Source: Lachnospiraceae bacterium
GTDB taxonomy: Bacteria > Bacillota > Clostridia > Lachnospirales > Lachnospiraceae
Reading direction: 5' to 3'
DNA length: 64,000 bases
NCBI GenBank assembly: GCA_910575835.1
Contig: CAJTGB010000001.1
Location: forward strand, 124,001-188,000
The notes beneath the pieces were generated by a model. The model did not search any database and was not told the DNA's origin. It worked only from the letters and a program-made list of their open reading frames with translations. Shown here piece by piece: positions 34,003-42,347 of the stretch (positions are counted from its first letter, which is position 1; the number at the start of each line of letters is the position of its first letter). The translations under genes and the position numbers were made by a program.

Positions 34003-34212
34003 ATGAACCCACAAAAAAGGAATCTTGAAATCACTGGCAGGCTTATCTGCCCATTAACTGTTGGAACTGCCGCTTTTATCGCTGAAAACGGAGGGATGCG
34101 CAGGACAAGTAAGGTTCTTCAGATGGAGAAGATTTCTCCGGATGAGATCTGTTTTGAAACGTGTAATACCAATTACCGCCTGCATCTTATCCGGCAGGAG
34201 GTGGCAGTATGA
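34003..34212 (+). CDS. small hypothetical protein (69 aa)
   Basis: Starts MNPQKRNLEITGRLICPLTV; no membrane helix. AAGGAGGTAATGGAT precedes ATG 34003 at good spacing, so I prefer it to ATG 33997. The sequence suggests a small beta-rich protein (ISPDEICFETCNTNYRLHLI). It overlaps the next frame by 4 bp (ATGA). Function unknown. Confidence 0.6.
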   Translation: MNPQKRNLEITGRLICPLTVGTAAFIAENGGMRRTSKVLQMEKISPDEICFETCNTNYRLHLIRQEVAV

Positions 34213-34954
34213 GCAGTGAAATCTTTTATGATAAGGCATTCATACGTGTCGGAGAAAAGTATATTCCTATCGTAAATCATGGATCGTCAAACTGTTTTGA
34301 TATTGACAGGCGGGACGTGAGATCCCAGAAAAGCGCTGGTCGGTTCTGAACTATCCCCATACTGGGAGGATGCTGTTTACTGCAGAGGAAATGCAGGAGA
34401 TAGCGTCCATCTATGAGGAAGCCAACATGAATAACCGGGGCGGGACACGCAAAAGCCGGAACCGCACTTTTGAAGAAGGCGAGTTCGGACGCTGGATTCT
34501 GGCAGGGATAAAATCGGCACATACCGTGGAGGACTACAGAAAACATGGGAATGCCGTGATAGTGGTTGATTATGACCATGAGTATTGGCAGAGGCACTAT
34601 GTCGCTACAACAGAGGAACTGCTGGATAAGATTGATGAGCTTTCTGGCCACAGCATTACAGTATCCTTCAGGAATAACCGCCATGTTATCCATCCGCCCA
34701 TGAGGCGCAAGCGGACCCCATTTGATTTCGGTACACTGTCGGAATTTTATGTGCTTCGGGTAGAACAGGGATATTTTGTGAAGCGGAGCAGCCGGAAAAT
34801 TTGGCTTGCGAGGATTCCGGAGCCGCAGTCACAGATAGTTCGGAAGTTCAAGACCGAAAAGGCGGCACAAGACTACTTGGACAGAAATCAAAAATTTTTT
34901 TCAGGATGTGTATTTGAAATTGAGTGTGTACAAAACGGAGGTGTCCTATCATGA
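34209..34954 (+). pseudogene. frameshifted hypothetical protein (~248 aa when restored)
   Basis: The frame from ATG 34209 (after AGGAGGTGGCAGT) reads MSSEIFYDKAFIRVGEKYIP ... NCFDIDRRD and stops at 34349. From ~34312 another frame continues without interruption as REIPEKRWSVLNYPHTGRML and then FTAEEMQEIASIYEEANMNN to 34954. Inserting one base in the GGCGGGACG run at ~34311-34318 joins the two seamlessly. It is either a real -1 frameshift mutation or a sequencing slip. The 3' end overlaps the next gene by 4 bp. Function unknown; a basic middle part may bind nucleic acid. Confidence 0.75.
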
Positions 34955-35274
34955 GTGAGTCAAAACAGGATTACTTCCGATGTGTGGTGGAAACTCGGGA
35001 TAATAAAATCCCCCAGACGGAATATCCGACTATTGTACTGCCTCTGCCGGACGGAACCAGTCTTAGGGCAGTGGCAATCGACGATGAGAATTTCCCTGCA
35101 ATCAATGTGTACTGGGATACAGAAAAGCCGGAAATTGCTGAGCCAATCTGTTTTGCAGAATACAATCCTGAACGCGGCCCCTGCCACGAGGTTTGCATAG
35201 GAGCTTACCAATCTGACAAAGACGACACAGTTTATTACAAGCCATATATGGCAGAAAGGGAATCAAATGAGTAA
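34951..35274 (+). CDS. hypothetical protein (107 aa)
   Basis: Start ATG 34951 follows ACGGAGGTGTCCTATC and overlaps the upstream stop as ATGA. The protein (MSESKQDYFRCVVETRDNKI) is acidic, mixed alpha/beta, with TIVLPLPDGTSLRAVAIDDE. No known motif. The 3' end overlaps the next gene by 8 bp, so it is a coupled operon member. Confidence 0.65.
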   Translation: MSESKQDYFRCVVETRDNKIPQTEYPTIVLPLPDGTSLRAVAIDDENFPAINVYWDTEKPEIAEPICFAEYNPERGPCHEVCIGAYQSDKDDTVYYKPYMAERESNE

Positions 35275-36067
35275 TTACACATATTGCCGTACACTCAAAC
35301 TGGATTGGAAAGAAGCCTCCAGATTGATTGGAGAATGTGCAGGCAAAATTTTAGACAGAACGATTCATGGCATAGCGGGTTATGAAGATGATCATTACTG
35401 GGGATTTCAGGCCACCACTGATAGGTTTACCATTGCCGAGATAGATAAGCTTATCCGGTTTGTCAATGGGAATGAGGAGATGGAAAAGGAAGCAATTCCT
35501 CAAGACTCCGGAGAATCCGCTTCAATCGGTGAGAGCTTGTCTCGTGCACTGTTGGAAAAAGCTTTAAGGCTGTCCTGGTGTCATGAGAGTACCACGAAAT
35601 CGGCTCTTTGGCTGGTCAATGTCCGGGAAAAACGGCCGACAGTCTATAGACGGATTGTTGAGATCAGTCCGCATGATATTTGTTTGGATAACCTTAGGAG
35701 CAAAAGTAAATTGATTGCTTATCTCCACGAAAACGGTCCAACGCATTCCACGCTGATGGATTTCTGCGCGGATTACAGGGAGCGGTATCACAACGAACTC
35801 TGCTGGAACTATCCAATCTCTGATGGGCTGCATCTTGGCACGTTTTTCGTTCTCGTAAAGGAAGGCGTTCTGGCTCTTCCTTATGACGATGCAGATAAGG
35901 TGGACTATGAGCTGCTTTGTCTGGACGATGCCAAAATGTGTGACAGAGAATCTATGGAGAATCTCATAACTGAGTGGGATAGCTTCGACCGGGATTTACG
36001 CTCCGCTATGCAGGGTATGTTGGCGTTTTACCGCAGAGAGGAGGAGCAACATGGATCAGAAAATTGA
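35267..36067 (+). CDS. hypothetical protein (266 aa)
   Basis: Begins MSNYTYCRTLKLDWKEASRL. A central part (ALLEKALRLSWCHESTTKSA) and the C-terminal DFCADYRERYHNELCWNYPI look like a soluble alpha/beta protein with several Trp and Cys residues but no recognised motif. It overlaps both neighbours (8 and 17 bp). Function unknown. Confidence 0.65.
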   Translation: MSNYTYCRTLKLDWKEASRLIGECAGKILDRTIHGIAGYEDDHYWGFQATTDRFTIAEIDKLIRFVNGNEEMEKEAIPQDSGESASIGESLSRALLEKALRLSWCHESTTKSALWLVNVREKRPTVYRRIVEISPHDICLDNLRSKSKLIAYLHENGPTHSTLMDFCADYRERYHNELCWNYPISDGLHLGTFFVLVKEGVLALPYDDADKVDYELLCLDDAKMCDRESMENLITEWDSFDRDLRSAMQGMLAFYRREEEQHGSEN

Positions 36068-36479
36068 CTGGCTCATCCATCTGGTGGCCAATGGCGCTTG
36101 TGATGAATGTGGTGAGGTAGAAACAGATTTTTTGCCCTATATGTGCAATGCCCACACCCACGGGCTGGAACGCTATGGGCACTTGGATTTCCAAATGGTA
36201 CTTTTTTTGCCGACGGAGGAGATTGGACGAATCCTCAATACTTTGGGGCTAAGAGTTCAGTCTGGAGAACGCTTCCAGTCTGGAGATATGGTTTCCGGAA
36301 TTTATGAAGACTGCGATGTGCGCTTGGATGAGTATGAGGAAACCGGGCGCAAGGTTTTGCGGGTCATCATACCAGATGCGAACAATATCTTCCCAGGGGA
36401 AGGAGATTGTACGCTCCCATACTGTCTGCAGCTCTTGAAGACAGATGAGCTCTGTGCAGAAAGGGGGATACCATCGTGA
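36051..36479 (+). CDS. DUF4262-like protein
   Basis: A 142-aa protein. The block MCNAHTHGLERYGHLDFQMV recalls DUF4262, a family of small proteins with a conserved YTIGL...hPE pattern, but the match is by eye. CDECGEVETDFLPYMC contributes Cys residues. Start ATG follows GAGGAGGAGCAAC. It overlaps the YodL-like gene by 4 bp. Confidence 0.55.
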   Translation: MDQKIDWLIHLVANGACDECGEVETDFLPYMCNAHTHGLERYGHLDFQMVLFLPTEEIGRILNTLGLRVQSGERFQSGDMVSGIYEDCDVRLDEYEETGRKVLRVIIPDANNIFPGEGDCTLPYCLQLLKTDELCAERGIPS

Positions 36480-36853
36480 AAATCACGTTGTATCAAATCA
36501 TCCCGGAACCGGAAAACAGATACTTGATATTCAGCGATTTGAGAAGCATCCGGGCGGCAAGTGGCGGACATGTCCCGGCTGAGATTTACGAAGCCGTATT
36601 CAGCGGGGATTTGGACATCGCCGTGCCCCGGAATGCCAAAAACAAAATGGATCAAGAACTTGCCGAACTGGAAGCGGTATATGTACGTTTTAACGTATCG
36701 CATCCGGAGGGCTTCCGTGGACGCTCCATGACCATGTCGGATGTAGTCGAAATCATCCGTTCCGAAAAGGAAAGCAGGTTTTTCTTCTGTGACCGGTTCG
36801 TGTTTGAGGAGATTGCATTTGAAAAGGAAAAAGCTGATTTTGGGCGCCTGTAG
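36476..36853 (+). CDS. YodL domain protein
   Basis: A 125-aa protein that fits the YodL domain: ITLYQIIPEPENRYLIFSDL at the start, IYEAVFSGDLDIA in the middle, and the diagnostic YVRFNVSHPEGFRGRSMTMS followed by DVVEI, then FFCDRFVFEEIAF. YodL-type domains are common on plasmids and ICEs, often in large helicase or toxin-immunity contexts, and have no assigned function. It starts at GTG 36476 inside the previous gene's end (GTGA overlap). Confidence 0.75.
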   Translation: MKITLYQIIPEPENRYLIFSDLRSIRAASGGHVPAEIYEAVFSGDLDIAVPRNAKNKMDQELAELEAVYVRFNVSHPEGFRGRSMTMSDVVEIIRSEKESRFFFCDRFVFEEIAFEKEKADFGRL

Positions 36854-36873
36854 GGCGCAGAAAGGATACAATC

Positions 36874-37086
36874 ATGAAGAAACTGATATTGAACTATAAA
36901 GGGCGCGACAGTTGGGACAGACCGGTTTATGAATCGGAAGGCTGTCTGTATGTGGATGTGGATCCATGCAAAGGCTGGAAACCGAATATCTGTACGAAAT
37001 ACAACAATGAGTTTGATGGAAAGCCGGATACGCCGATTGCCGAAGATACCGTTGTGGAGTTTGTTCCGTGCCGGGATATCTGGTAA
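36874..37086 (+). CDS. small conserved hypothetical (70 aa)
   Basis: Starts MKKLILNYKGRDSWDRPVYE and contains LYVDVDPCKGWKPNICTKYN and a FDGKPDTPI motif. I recall similar small proteins on Firmicutes plasmids and ICEs, without function. The ATG follows GAAAGGATACAATC. It is 13 bp upstream of the first YkgJ-type gene. Confidence 0.65.
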   Translation: MKKLILNYKGRDSWDRPVYESEGCLYVDVDPCKGWKPNICTKYNNEFDGKPDTPIAEDTVVEFVPCRDIW

Positions 37087-37099
37087 GCGAGGAGGACGT

Positions 37100-37780
37100 A
37101 TGAAAGAATTCATGACAAAAATGGTTCCTGTCAATCTGTCAGACAGATTTCCATTTAAATGCAGGATGTGCGGCGCTTGCTGCCGGCATGTCAGGGAAAG
37201 CGTGCCGCTGGAGAGTCTGGATGCTTTTCGGCTTGCCAAACATCTGAGAGACAAAGGTGAAAATGTGAGCTGCGTGGAAGATGTGCTTGCTACCTATGCG
37301 GAGCCTGTCTTGCTTAGTGAAAATGGATACACGGTATTTATGCTGAAAACAGCTGGAGCGGATGATGCGTGCATTTTTCTGAAAGATAATCGGTGTACGA
37401 TTCATTCGGTTCATCCAAGGGCGTGCCGTACATATCCCATTGCTGTGGGACCGTATGAACTTGGCGGATATGAACAGTATCTCAGTATGGAACAGCCGCA
37501 TCACTATTCTGGTCCGCAGATGTCCGTGAAAAAATGGATTCAGAAGCGCTGCAGCAAGCAGGATTTTGAATTTTTGAACACGGATATCGGTTCGGTACAG
37601 GAAATCGAAAGATTACTGAAGAGGATTCCTGAGCAAAATCGGACAAGGGCCGTGATGATGTTCCTTTTCTACAAGTATTCGGATTACGATCTGGATAAGT
37701 CTTTCTTTCCACAGTTCAAAAGCAATAACGATAAGTTGCTGGCTGCTTTGCGCAAAATGGCAGATGACGGAGACAATTAA
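37100..37780 (+). CDS. YkgJ family cysteine cluster protein, first copy
   Basis: A 226-aa protein with CRMCGACCRH (residues ~17-24) and further Cys at CIFLKDNRCTIHSVHPRACR, the YkgJ/CxxCxxCC pattern thought to bind an Fe-S cluster or zinc. Start ATG 37100 follows GAGGAGGACGT. It is followed, after a hairpin, by a second YkgJ protein. YkgJ proteins are often found beside RNA or DNA modification genes; their function is unknown. Confidence 0.8.
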   Translation: MKEFMTKMVPVNLSDRFPFKCRMCGACCRHVRESVPLESLDAFRLAKHLRDKGENVSCVEDVLATYAEPVLLSENGYTVFMLKTAGADDACIFLKDNRCTIHSVHPRACRTYPIAVGPYELGGYEQYLSMEQPHHYSGPQMSVKKWIQKRCSKQDFEFLNTDIGSVQEIERLLKRIPEQNRTRAVMMFLFYKYSDYDLDKSFFPQFKSNNDKLLAALRKMADDGDN

Positions 37781-37807
37781 ATTTTCAGGTCAGTATGATA
37801 TAACAAC

Positions 37808-37840
37808 AAGGCGTCGGAATTCGGCGCCTTTATTATTTTT
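37808..37840 (+). terminator. terminator or attenuator between the two YkgJ genes
   Basis: AAGGCGTCGGAATTCGGCGCCTT is a near-perfect palindrome followed by TATTATTTTT, placed directly before AGGAGG of the second YkgJ gene. It could reduce expression of the downstream copy. Confidence 0.6.
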
Positions 37841-37853
37841 AGGAGGAAAAACT

Positions 37854-38585
37854 ATGGATACAAGATTAAAAAATATCGTTGATAATTTAGAAACAATGAA
37901 AATCGGTGTGGATGAGCCATTTCCGTTTCACTGCACTATGTGCGGTAAATGCTGCATCAATCGGGAGGATATTCTTTTAACGCCGAGAGATATTTATAAC
38001 ATGGCAAAGGAGCTTGGGATAACGACTAAAGAACTGTTTGAAACCTACTGCGAGACTTTTATTGGCTGCGACTCCCGTATGCCGATAGTCAGATTGAAGC
38101 CTCGTGGCTCCATAAGAAGATGCCCGTTGATGAAAGATAGAAAATGTTCTGTCCATAAGGCAAAACCAACGGTATGCGCGCTGTTTCCAATAGGAAGATG
38201 TCTTATATTTGAAAAGGATATAAATCCTTCGGAGAAAATTTCGGTAAGCCAGATACAGTATATTTTTACCAATCCAGGGTGCGGTGATAATTCTAAAACC
38301 CATACGGTACGTGAATGGCTTGAGGAGTTCGGAATGTCGTTAGAGGATGAGTTCTTTATTAAATGGCAGCAGACAATTGTGGAATTAGGGCAGTTTTTCC
38401 GTGAAGCGGAAAAGACAGCCAGTGAGCGTATTATGGAGCTTTCATGGACAGCGGCTTTTATCGGATTATATCTGCATTACGATGTGGCTCAGGATTTTAT
38501 GCCGCAGTTTGAAAAGAATGCACAAGAAATCACTGCATTACTGCAACTGGCACCCATAAAGGAAGGCGGTGGAAAAAATGAATGA
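37854..38585 (+). CDS. YkgJ family cysteine cluster protein, second copy
   Basis: A 243-aa protein with CTMCGKCCINREDILLTPRD and CPLMKDRKCSVHKAKPTVCA, the same Cys layout as the previous gene but only moderately similar elsewhere, so the duplication is old. Start ATG 37854 follows AGGAGGAAAAACT. Its 3' end overlaps the next gene by 8 bp (ATGAATGA). Confidence 0.82.
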   Translation: MDTRLKNIVDNLETMKIGVDEPFPFHCTMCGKCCINREDILLTPRDIYNMAKELGITTKELFETYCETFIGCDSRMPIVRLKPRGSIRRCPLMKDRKCSVHKAKPTVCALFPIGRCLIFEKDINPSEKISVSQIQYIFTNPGCGDNSKTHTVREWLEEFGMSLEDEFFIKWQQTIVELGQFFREAEKTASERIMELSWTAAFIGLYLHYDVAQDFMPQFEKNAQEITALLQLAPIKEGGGKNE

Positions 38586-39243
38586 GGATCGTAACCAGCA
38601 TCAGATTATCCGAAAAGATGCCCGCAATTGTTTTGTGGAGAGTCTGAATGATGCTTTTAAGATTGGAAAAATTCATCTCGCCTTTGCAACTTATGATTTG
38701 AGTCGTCCGACTGGACAACGGCAGACGAACAACATCCATATTTATATTGCGGTGGATGAGTTCTTGGAACTATGCCGCAAGTTGGAAGGTGGGGAGCTTC
38801 GTTATCTTCTGAAGAACAAGAAGACAACAGGGGATAAAACACCTCTTTATCAGTGCTTGGGCGGAACTTCTGCCGAGAAGCTTGCAAAATACGGACGTTC
38901 CCGTGCAGATGGGAAAAGTCTGTCCAGAACAGCACAGCTATTGGCAGGAAGCAAATCAGATTTCCTGTTTGTGGCGGATAGCGGCCCCGGCGAAACAGAT
39001 CAGAAAGGTTTAATTGTGCCTAAGTTCGGCAGTAAACCGGAAAATCATGTGGCAGTCAGTATGACATATGAGGTATTCAGTGAGTTATTACTCATGACAA
39101 GAATGCATTATACAGCATGGCTTAGTGCATGGTATGCAGATCAATATCATCAGGTCAATCAGCGAACAGCGCAGCTACAGGAGAACTCACAGTATCAGGA
39201 GAATGAGGGAGAAGCAGAATACGCTTCAGATCCAATGTTCTAA
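38578..39243 (+). CDS. hypothetical protein (221 aa)
   Basis: Start ATG 38578 follows GGAAGGCGGTGG. Contains IHLAFATYDLSRPTGQRQTN and VAVSMTYEVFSELLLMTRMH, a Gln/Glu-rich tail, and no membrane helix. I do not recognise a domain. The beta-strand-rich first half with NNIHIYIAVDEFLELCRKLE could be a nucleic-acid-binding fold, but this is speculative. Confidence 0.65.
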   Translation: MNEDRNQHQIIRKDARNCFVESLNDAFKIGKIHLAFATYDLSRPTGQRQTNNIHIYIAVDEFLELCRKLEGGELRYLLKNKKTTGDKTPLYQCLGGTSAEKLAKYGRSRADGKSLSRTAQLLAGSKSDFLFVADSGPGETDQKGLIVPKFGSKPENHVAVSMTYEVFSELLLMTRMHYTAWLSAWYADQYHQVNQRTAQLQENSQYQENEGEAEYASDPMF

Positions 39244-39485
39244 AGTTAAGAATGAAAATGCGGTGCAGTCTGATGATTGCGCCACATTTTCTCTTGATAA
39301 TGACCATGTGGTGAGATATTGCAGTGAAAAACTTCATTGGCTTGGTATGGCAAATAAAATGGCACAAAAGTGGCATAAGAAATGCCGATGACATGGAAAA
39401 GAAAAACTGTTATACTTATATCGTCTACAAGTGGGTTCTCAGGAATCTGCTTGTTTTTTTATTTTCAGGAAAGGAGTTCGATACT
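39244..39485 (+). other. 242-bp gap before the zinc-ribbon gene
   Basis: No ORF with a ribosome site. The plus strand has TTATACT near 39412 that may be a -10 box for the next gene, without a convincing -35. Confidence 0.35.
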
Positions 39486-39875
39486 ATGAAATACTGTCCA
39501 TATTGCGGCGGAGAACTTGTAAATTCAGCAGCATCCTTTTGTACGGAATGCGGGAAATCGTTATCCCCTGTGACACCGGAGGTTGTTCCGGTTGCCGAAA
39601 CGCACGGGGAGAAGAAAAAAAGAAGCAAGAAACATGTAAAGAAAAGAAGATATTCGGAAAAAACAAAAAGACCAGTTGCTCCTGCAAAAGCCAGTGAAGT
39701 ATCTGATCCGGTGAGAGAAGATGACTATGATGGCTATTATGATGATGTCCGTCCCTTTGATGAAGGGGGAGGCCGTGAGGAGATTGATAAGACATTGGTT
39801 AAAAAGATTATACTGGTGGTGGCTTGTGTTCTGTTAATTGCCGGAGTCTGTGTTGCCCTTATGTACTTGATATAA
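39486..39875 (+). CDS. zinc-ribbon domain membrane protein
   Basis: A 129-aa protein. Residues 3-24 form a zinc ribbon (YCPYCGGELVNSAASFCTECG), residues ~40-65 are a Lys/Arg-rich stretch, then an acidic Asp/Tyr stretch, and residues ~108-128 a single hydrophobic helix. Start ATG 39486 follows GGAAAGGAGTTCGATACT. It is a tail-anchored protein with cytoplasmic zinc ribbon. Many Firmicutes carry such proteins (zinc_ribbon_2 class) without known function. Confidence 0.75.
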   Translation: MKYCPYCGGELVNSAASFCTECGKSLSPVTPEVVPVAETHGEKKKRSKKHVKKRRYSEKTKRPVAPAKASEVSDPVREDDYDGYYDDVRPFDEGGGREEIDKTLVKKIILVVACVLLIAGVCVALMYLI

Positions 39876-39949
39876 GCAGCGTAATAAAATGTTGTAAATC
39901 ACCTTATCCAATCGTGTAATGTAATTGAAAGGTCAAAGAGGTGATGAAC

Positions 39950-40513
39950 ATGATTTATTTATCCAAAGGGATTGTAAAAGAAAACTCTATGGAACATCTT
40001 CTCCAGGTGGTGAGATGCGGTCAGGAATATAGCTTATCCGGAGAACAGGCGGCGCTGTGGCTGAATGGGAGATTGGAATTTTCCCAGGCAAAAACAGAGT
40101 CGGAGAAGCGGACGCTTGGGCATTTAGTAAGAATGGGTCTGACAGAAACAGAAGCGGAAAATACGGATGTGGCAAGATACAGAATCCTGACACAGTGTAT
40201 TTGCTGTCCGGCGGTTAATACAAAACCGGAGTTCTTTTTGGGTCATGCGGAAAAGGAAACGTTAACCTGGCTTCGGAATGCGGGACTTCGGTTGACAGTA
40301 GCAGAACTTATCTTTCTTAGAGAGCATAAGATCAGACCTGAACCCCGATATCTCCATTCTGAAAACCGACAGGCGTTGGTGGAGGCGATCTACACAAAGA
40401 ATACCATCGTAGATAATTGTCTGGAGCAGATCATGGAATGTGCAGAATGCAGGGATGAAACCGTAAGGATATTGCTCGGGCTGTTGAAGAAAAAGAAACT
40501 AATAGTATTGTGA
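39950..40513 (+). CDS. hypothetical protein (187 aa)
   Basis: Starts MIYLSKGIVKENSMEHLLQV. The middle has ILTQCICCPAVNTKPEFFLG and a predicted helical C-terminus (LRLTVAELIFLREHKIRPEP), which looks like a winged-helix or helical repeat and could bind DNA; this is a guess. ATG 39950 is chosen over 39944 because AGAGGTG then has proper spacing. It precedes a small membrane protein by 10 bp. Confidence 0.6.
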   Translation: MIYLSKGIVKENSMEHLLQVVRCGQEYSLSGEQAALWLNGRLEFSQAKTESEKRTLGHLVRMGLTETEAENTDVARYRILTQCICCPAVNTKPEFFLGHAEKETLTWLRNAGLRLTVAELIFLREHKIRPEPRYLHSENRQALVEAIYTKNTIVDNCLEQIMECAECRDETVRILLGLLKKKKLIVL

Positions 40514-40523
40514 GGTGAAGCGG

Positions 40524-40973
40524 ATGAAGGAGAGATTTTATGAGTTACCAGTGCCTTTACAGAAGCAGATTGCCATTAGACTTGTAGGGGGTGCTGTTTT
40601 TCTGCTGTTATTTATTATCATCTTACTTGGCTTCCAGGATTTCTATTTCAGCCTTCCCTGTTTGCTGTTGTCTGGGTTTCTGCTTATAAATGGGATTCGA
40701 CTATGCTATAATAGCTTTGCGGGGAACTATATGTGCATCCAGGGAACCTGCGAGAAAATTGAGACGTCCGGGATCCGAAAAAGAACCAAAGGGATTTGGG
40801 TTCAACTGGAGGAAAACATAGTGAAGATTCCTATTCGGCAAAGAATGAAGACGCTCTCCATTGGTGATACTGTTATTATATACTTATCAGACAAAACCCC
40901 GGTATATGAGCATGAGAGCGGCTATATGATATGCAGCTACTATGCACTGGGAACAGAAAAGAGAGGTAATTAA
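40524..40973 (+). CDS. small membrane protein with two helices (149 aa)
   Basis: Residues ~19-60 hold two hydrophobic helices (LVGGAVFLLLFIIILLGFQD; FSLPCLLLSGFLLINGIRLC). The rest is a soluble domain with KGIWVQLEENIVKIPIRQRM and LSIGDTVIIYL, a small beta barrel-like pattern. Start ATG 40524 follows GAGGTGAAGCGG. Function unknown. Confidence 0.65.
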   Translation: MKERFYELPVPLQKQIAIRLVGGAVFLLLFIIILLGFQDFYFSLPCLLLSGFLLINGIRLCYNSFAGNYMCIQGTCEKIETSGIRKRTKGIWVQLEENIVKIPIRQRMKTLSIGDTVIIYLSDKTPVYEHESGYMICSYYALGTEKRGN

Positions 40974-40974
40974 A

Positions 40975-41136
40975 ATGGAAGCAGATAAGGAGATGTTAAA
41001 TCGGCTCTTGAATGAAATTCAGGAGTTAGTCAGGGAAAACGAAAATGAAGATGGCACCTACCGATTTGACTTGTTGAAGGCAGTCATTGCTTTGGATTTT
41101 GCAAAAACAGAGATTGAAAAAGCAATTTTCAAGTGA
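40975..41136 (+). CDS. small helical protein (53 aa)
   Basis: MEADKEMLNRLLNEIQELVR and a second helix (LLKAVIALDFAKTEIEKAIF). AGAGGTAATTAAA precedes the ATG and the upstream gene ends 1 bp before. Likely two-helix hairpin. Unknown function. Confidence 0.55.
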   Translation: MEADKEMLNRLLNEIQELVRENENEDGTYRFDLLKAVIALDFAKTEIEKAIFK

Positions 41137-41149
41137 TTTTTCGGATGGA

Positions 41150-41357
41150 TTGACTATTGAAGCTGCATATGCTATAATATCTACATCAGTTTCAAGATTT
41201 CCAAAGAGGAATCATGAGTTTCCGAGTTTTCAAAGTGTCAATTAGCACAATTGTGCTGGTTGGCACTTTTTTTGTTTCTTTTGGTTTCTACCTGCAAAGC
41301 AGGTTTGAAATAAATAATTTTTTATAGCAGGCAACCCCTGCAAGAAAGGAGATTTCC
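41150..41357 (+). promoter_or_regulatory. repeated structured leader, copy 2 (upstream of ssb)
   Basis: TTGACT (41150-41155), 17 bp, TATAAT (41173-41178). The transcript shows ACATCAGTTTCAAG, hairpin 1 with stem GATTTC/GGAATC (41196-41213), GAGTTT repeats, and terminator 41233-41273. After it, ACCTGC-AAA-GCAGGT (41290-41304) is a 6-bp hairpin, and GCAGG-CAACC-CCTGC (41327-41341) stands 4 bases before the AAAGGAG of the SSB gene. Copy 3 has the analogous GGCGG-CAATC-CCGCC at the same place. Confidence 0.78.
41233..41273 (+). terminator. leader 2 terminator
   Basis: AAGTGTCAATTAGCAC and GTGCTGGTTGGCACTT pair with wobbles and end in TTTTTTTG; same terminal sequence as in leaders 1 and 3. Confidence 0.8.
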
Positions 41358-41870
41358 ATGTTAAAAGTTTTTGCAACACAAGTCGTCGTATCCAAAGGTT
41401 ATGACAACACGCCAGCTCTTCGCTTTTCTGAGAATGGAGATTCTGTGAGGTTCCGTATTGGCAAGAAGGTCTATGACCCTCATGCTGAAAACGACAGCCG
41501 CTGGATCAACCTTCCGGTTAAGGCGTTTAACGGCGTATGCGAACGCATCAAGAAGATGCAGCTGAAAGAGGGTTCTTATGTGAATCTGATCGGCAGACTG
41601 GACGAAGATTCCTGGGAAGATAAGGATACCAAAGAACTCAGAAAAATGATGGTTATCATTCTGGATGACATTGAGTATGCTTCCGGTGGAGGAAAGTCCA
41701 AGGAGAACCAGACAGCTGCAGGACAGCAAAATGCAGCTCCCCAAAATGCGGCTCCCCAGAATACAGCTCCGCAGAATGCTGCGGCAGCTCCTGCGACAGG
41801 TGCTGAAACGTCCGGAAATTTTACCGGATATGAGGCATTTGGCGGCGGATCATTCTTTGATGAAAACTGA
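41358..41870 (+). CDS. ssb: single-stranded DNA-binding protein (SSB-like)
   Basis: A 170-aa protein. Residues ~1-110 have an OB-fold pattern (VFATQVVVSKGYDNTPALRF; VRFRIGKKVYDP; WINLPVKAFNGVCERIKKMQ; GSYVNLIGRLDEDSWED). The C-terminal third is a Gln/Ala/Pro-rich linker with repeated (N)AAPQ units, ending GSFFDEN, which recalls the acidic SSB tip without its final Phe. Coats single-stranded DNA during replication or transfer. It is under leader copy 2 with a strong AAAGGAG site and is followed by a strong terminator, so it is a stand-alone unit. Confidence 0.85.
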   Translation: MLKVFATQVVVSKGYDNTPALRFSENGDSVRFRIGKKVYDPHAENDSRWINLPVKAFNGVCERIKKMQLKEGSYVNLIGRLDEDSWEDKDTKELRKMMVIILDDIEYASGGGKSKENQTAAGQQNAAPQNAAPQNTAPQNAAAAPATGAETSGNFTGYEAFGGGSFFDEN

Positions 41871-41901
41871 TTGGAGCAATAATTGAATCCGGCGTTTTAA
41901 G

Positions 41902-41945
41902 GCGCACATGAGTTACAGACATTGTATGCTCATGTGCGCTTTTTT
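41902..41945 (+). terminator. terminator after ssb
   Basis: GCGCACATGAG and CTCATGTGCGC (perfect 11-bp arms) around a 16-base loop, followed by TTTTTTG. Confidence 0.85.
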
Positions 41946-41966
41946 GCGTTTTAAAGGAGGTGTCTT

Positions 41967-42347
41967 ATGACAAATGAAACCTTTTGCCTTCTCTCTGAGG
42001 AGGAAAAACACACAAAATTTAAGGCTGCAATGAAGGGAAAGACAAGAGGATGTCTGAATGAAGAGGAACTTCATTGCATTCTGATGAAGATTTCTTTGAA
42101 CAGACAGTATGCTATTTCGGTCTACCGTGATGGGGAGGAGTTTTGCCGTGTTTTGACAGCAACGGATGGTCTCAAAAGAAGAATCATTCTTGGTCAAGTA
42201 GCCGCAGGTATTGAAGGAATATCGGTAGAACAATTTGACTCATCGCAGGCAGCGGCAGTAATTTTGCATGATGCTGTTGATTGCAGTAATGCAAACTGTC
42301 TCTATATCTTTATCCCAAAGGAACGGAGTCAGAAAGGAATAGAATGA
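41967..42347 (+). CDS. hypothetical protein (126 aa)
   Basis: Starts MTNETFCLLSEEEKHTKFKA after AAAGGAGGTGTCTT. Contains ISVYRDGEEFCRVLTATDGL and SNANCLYIFIPKERSQKG. Soluble; no motif recognised. It overlaps the next gene by 4 bp (ATGA). Confidence 0.65.
   Translation: MTNETFCLLSEEEKHTKFKAAMKGKTRGCLNEEELHCILMKISLNRQYAISVYRDGEEFCRVLTATDGLKRRIILGQVAAGIEGISVEQFDSSQAAAVILHDAVDCSNANCLYIFIPKERSQKGIE

Noticed and set aside
41710-41800. Tandem repeat (AAPQN codons) as a variable repeat locus
   Set aside because: It encodes the flexible Ala/Gln/Pro linker of the SSB protein, common in SSB tails; few imperfect units.
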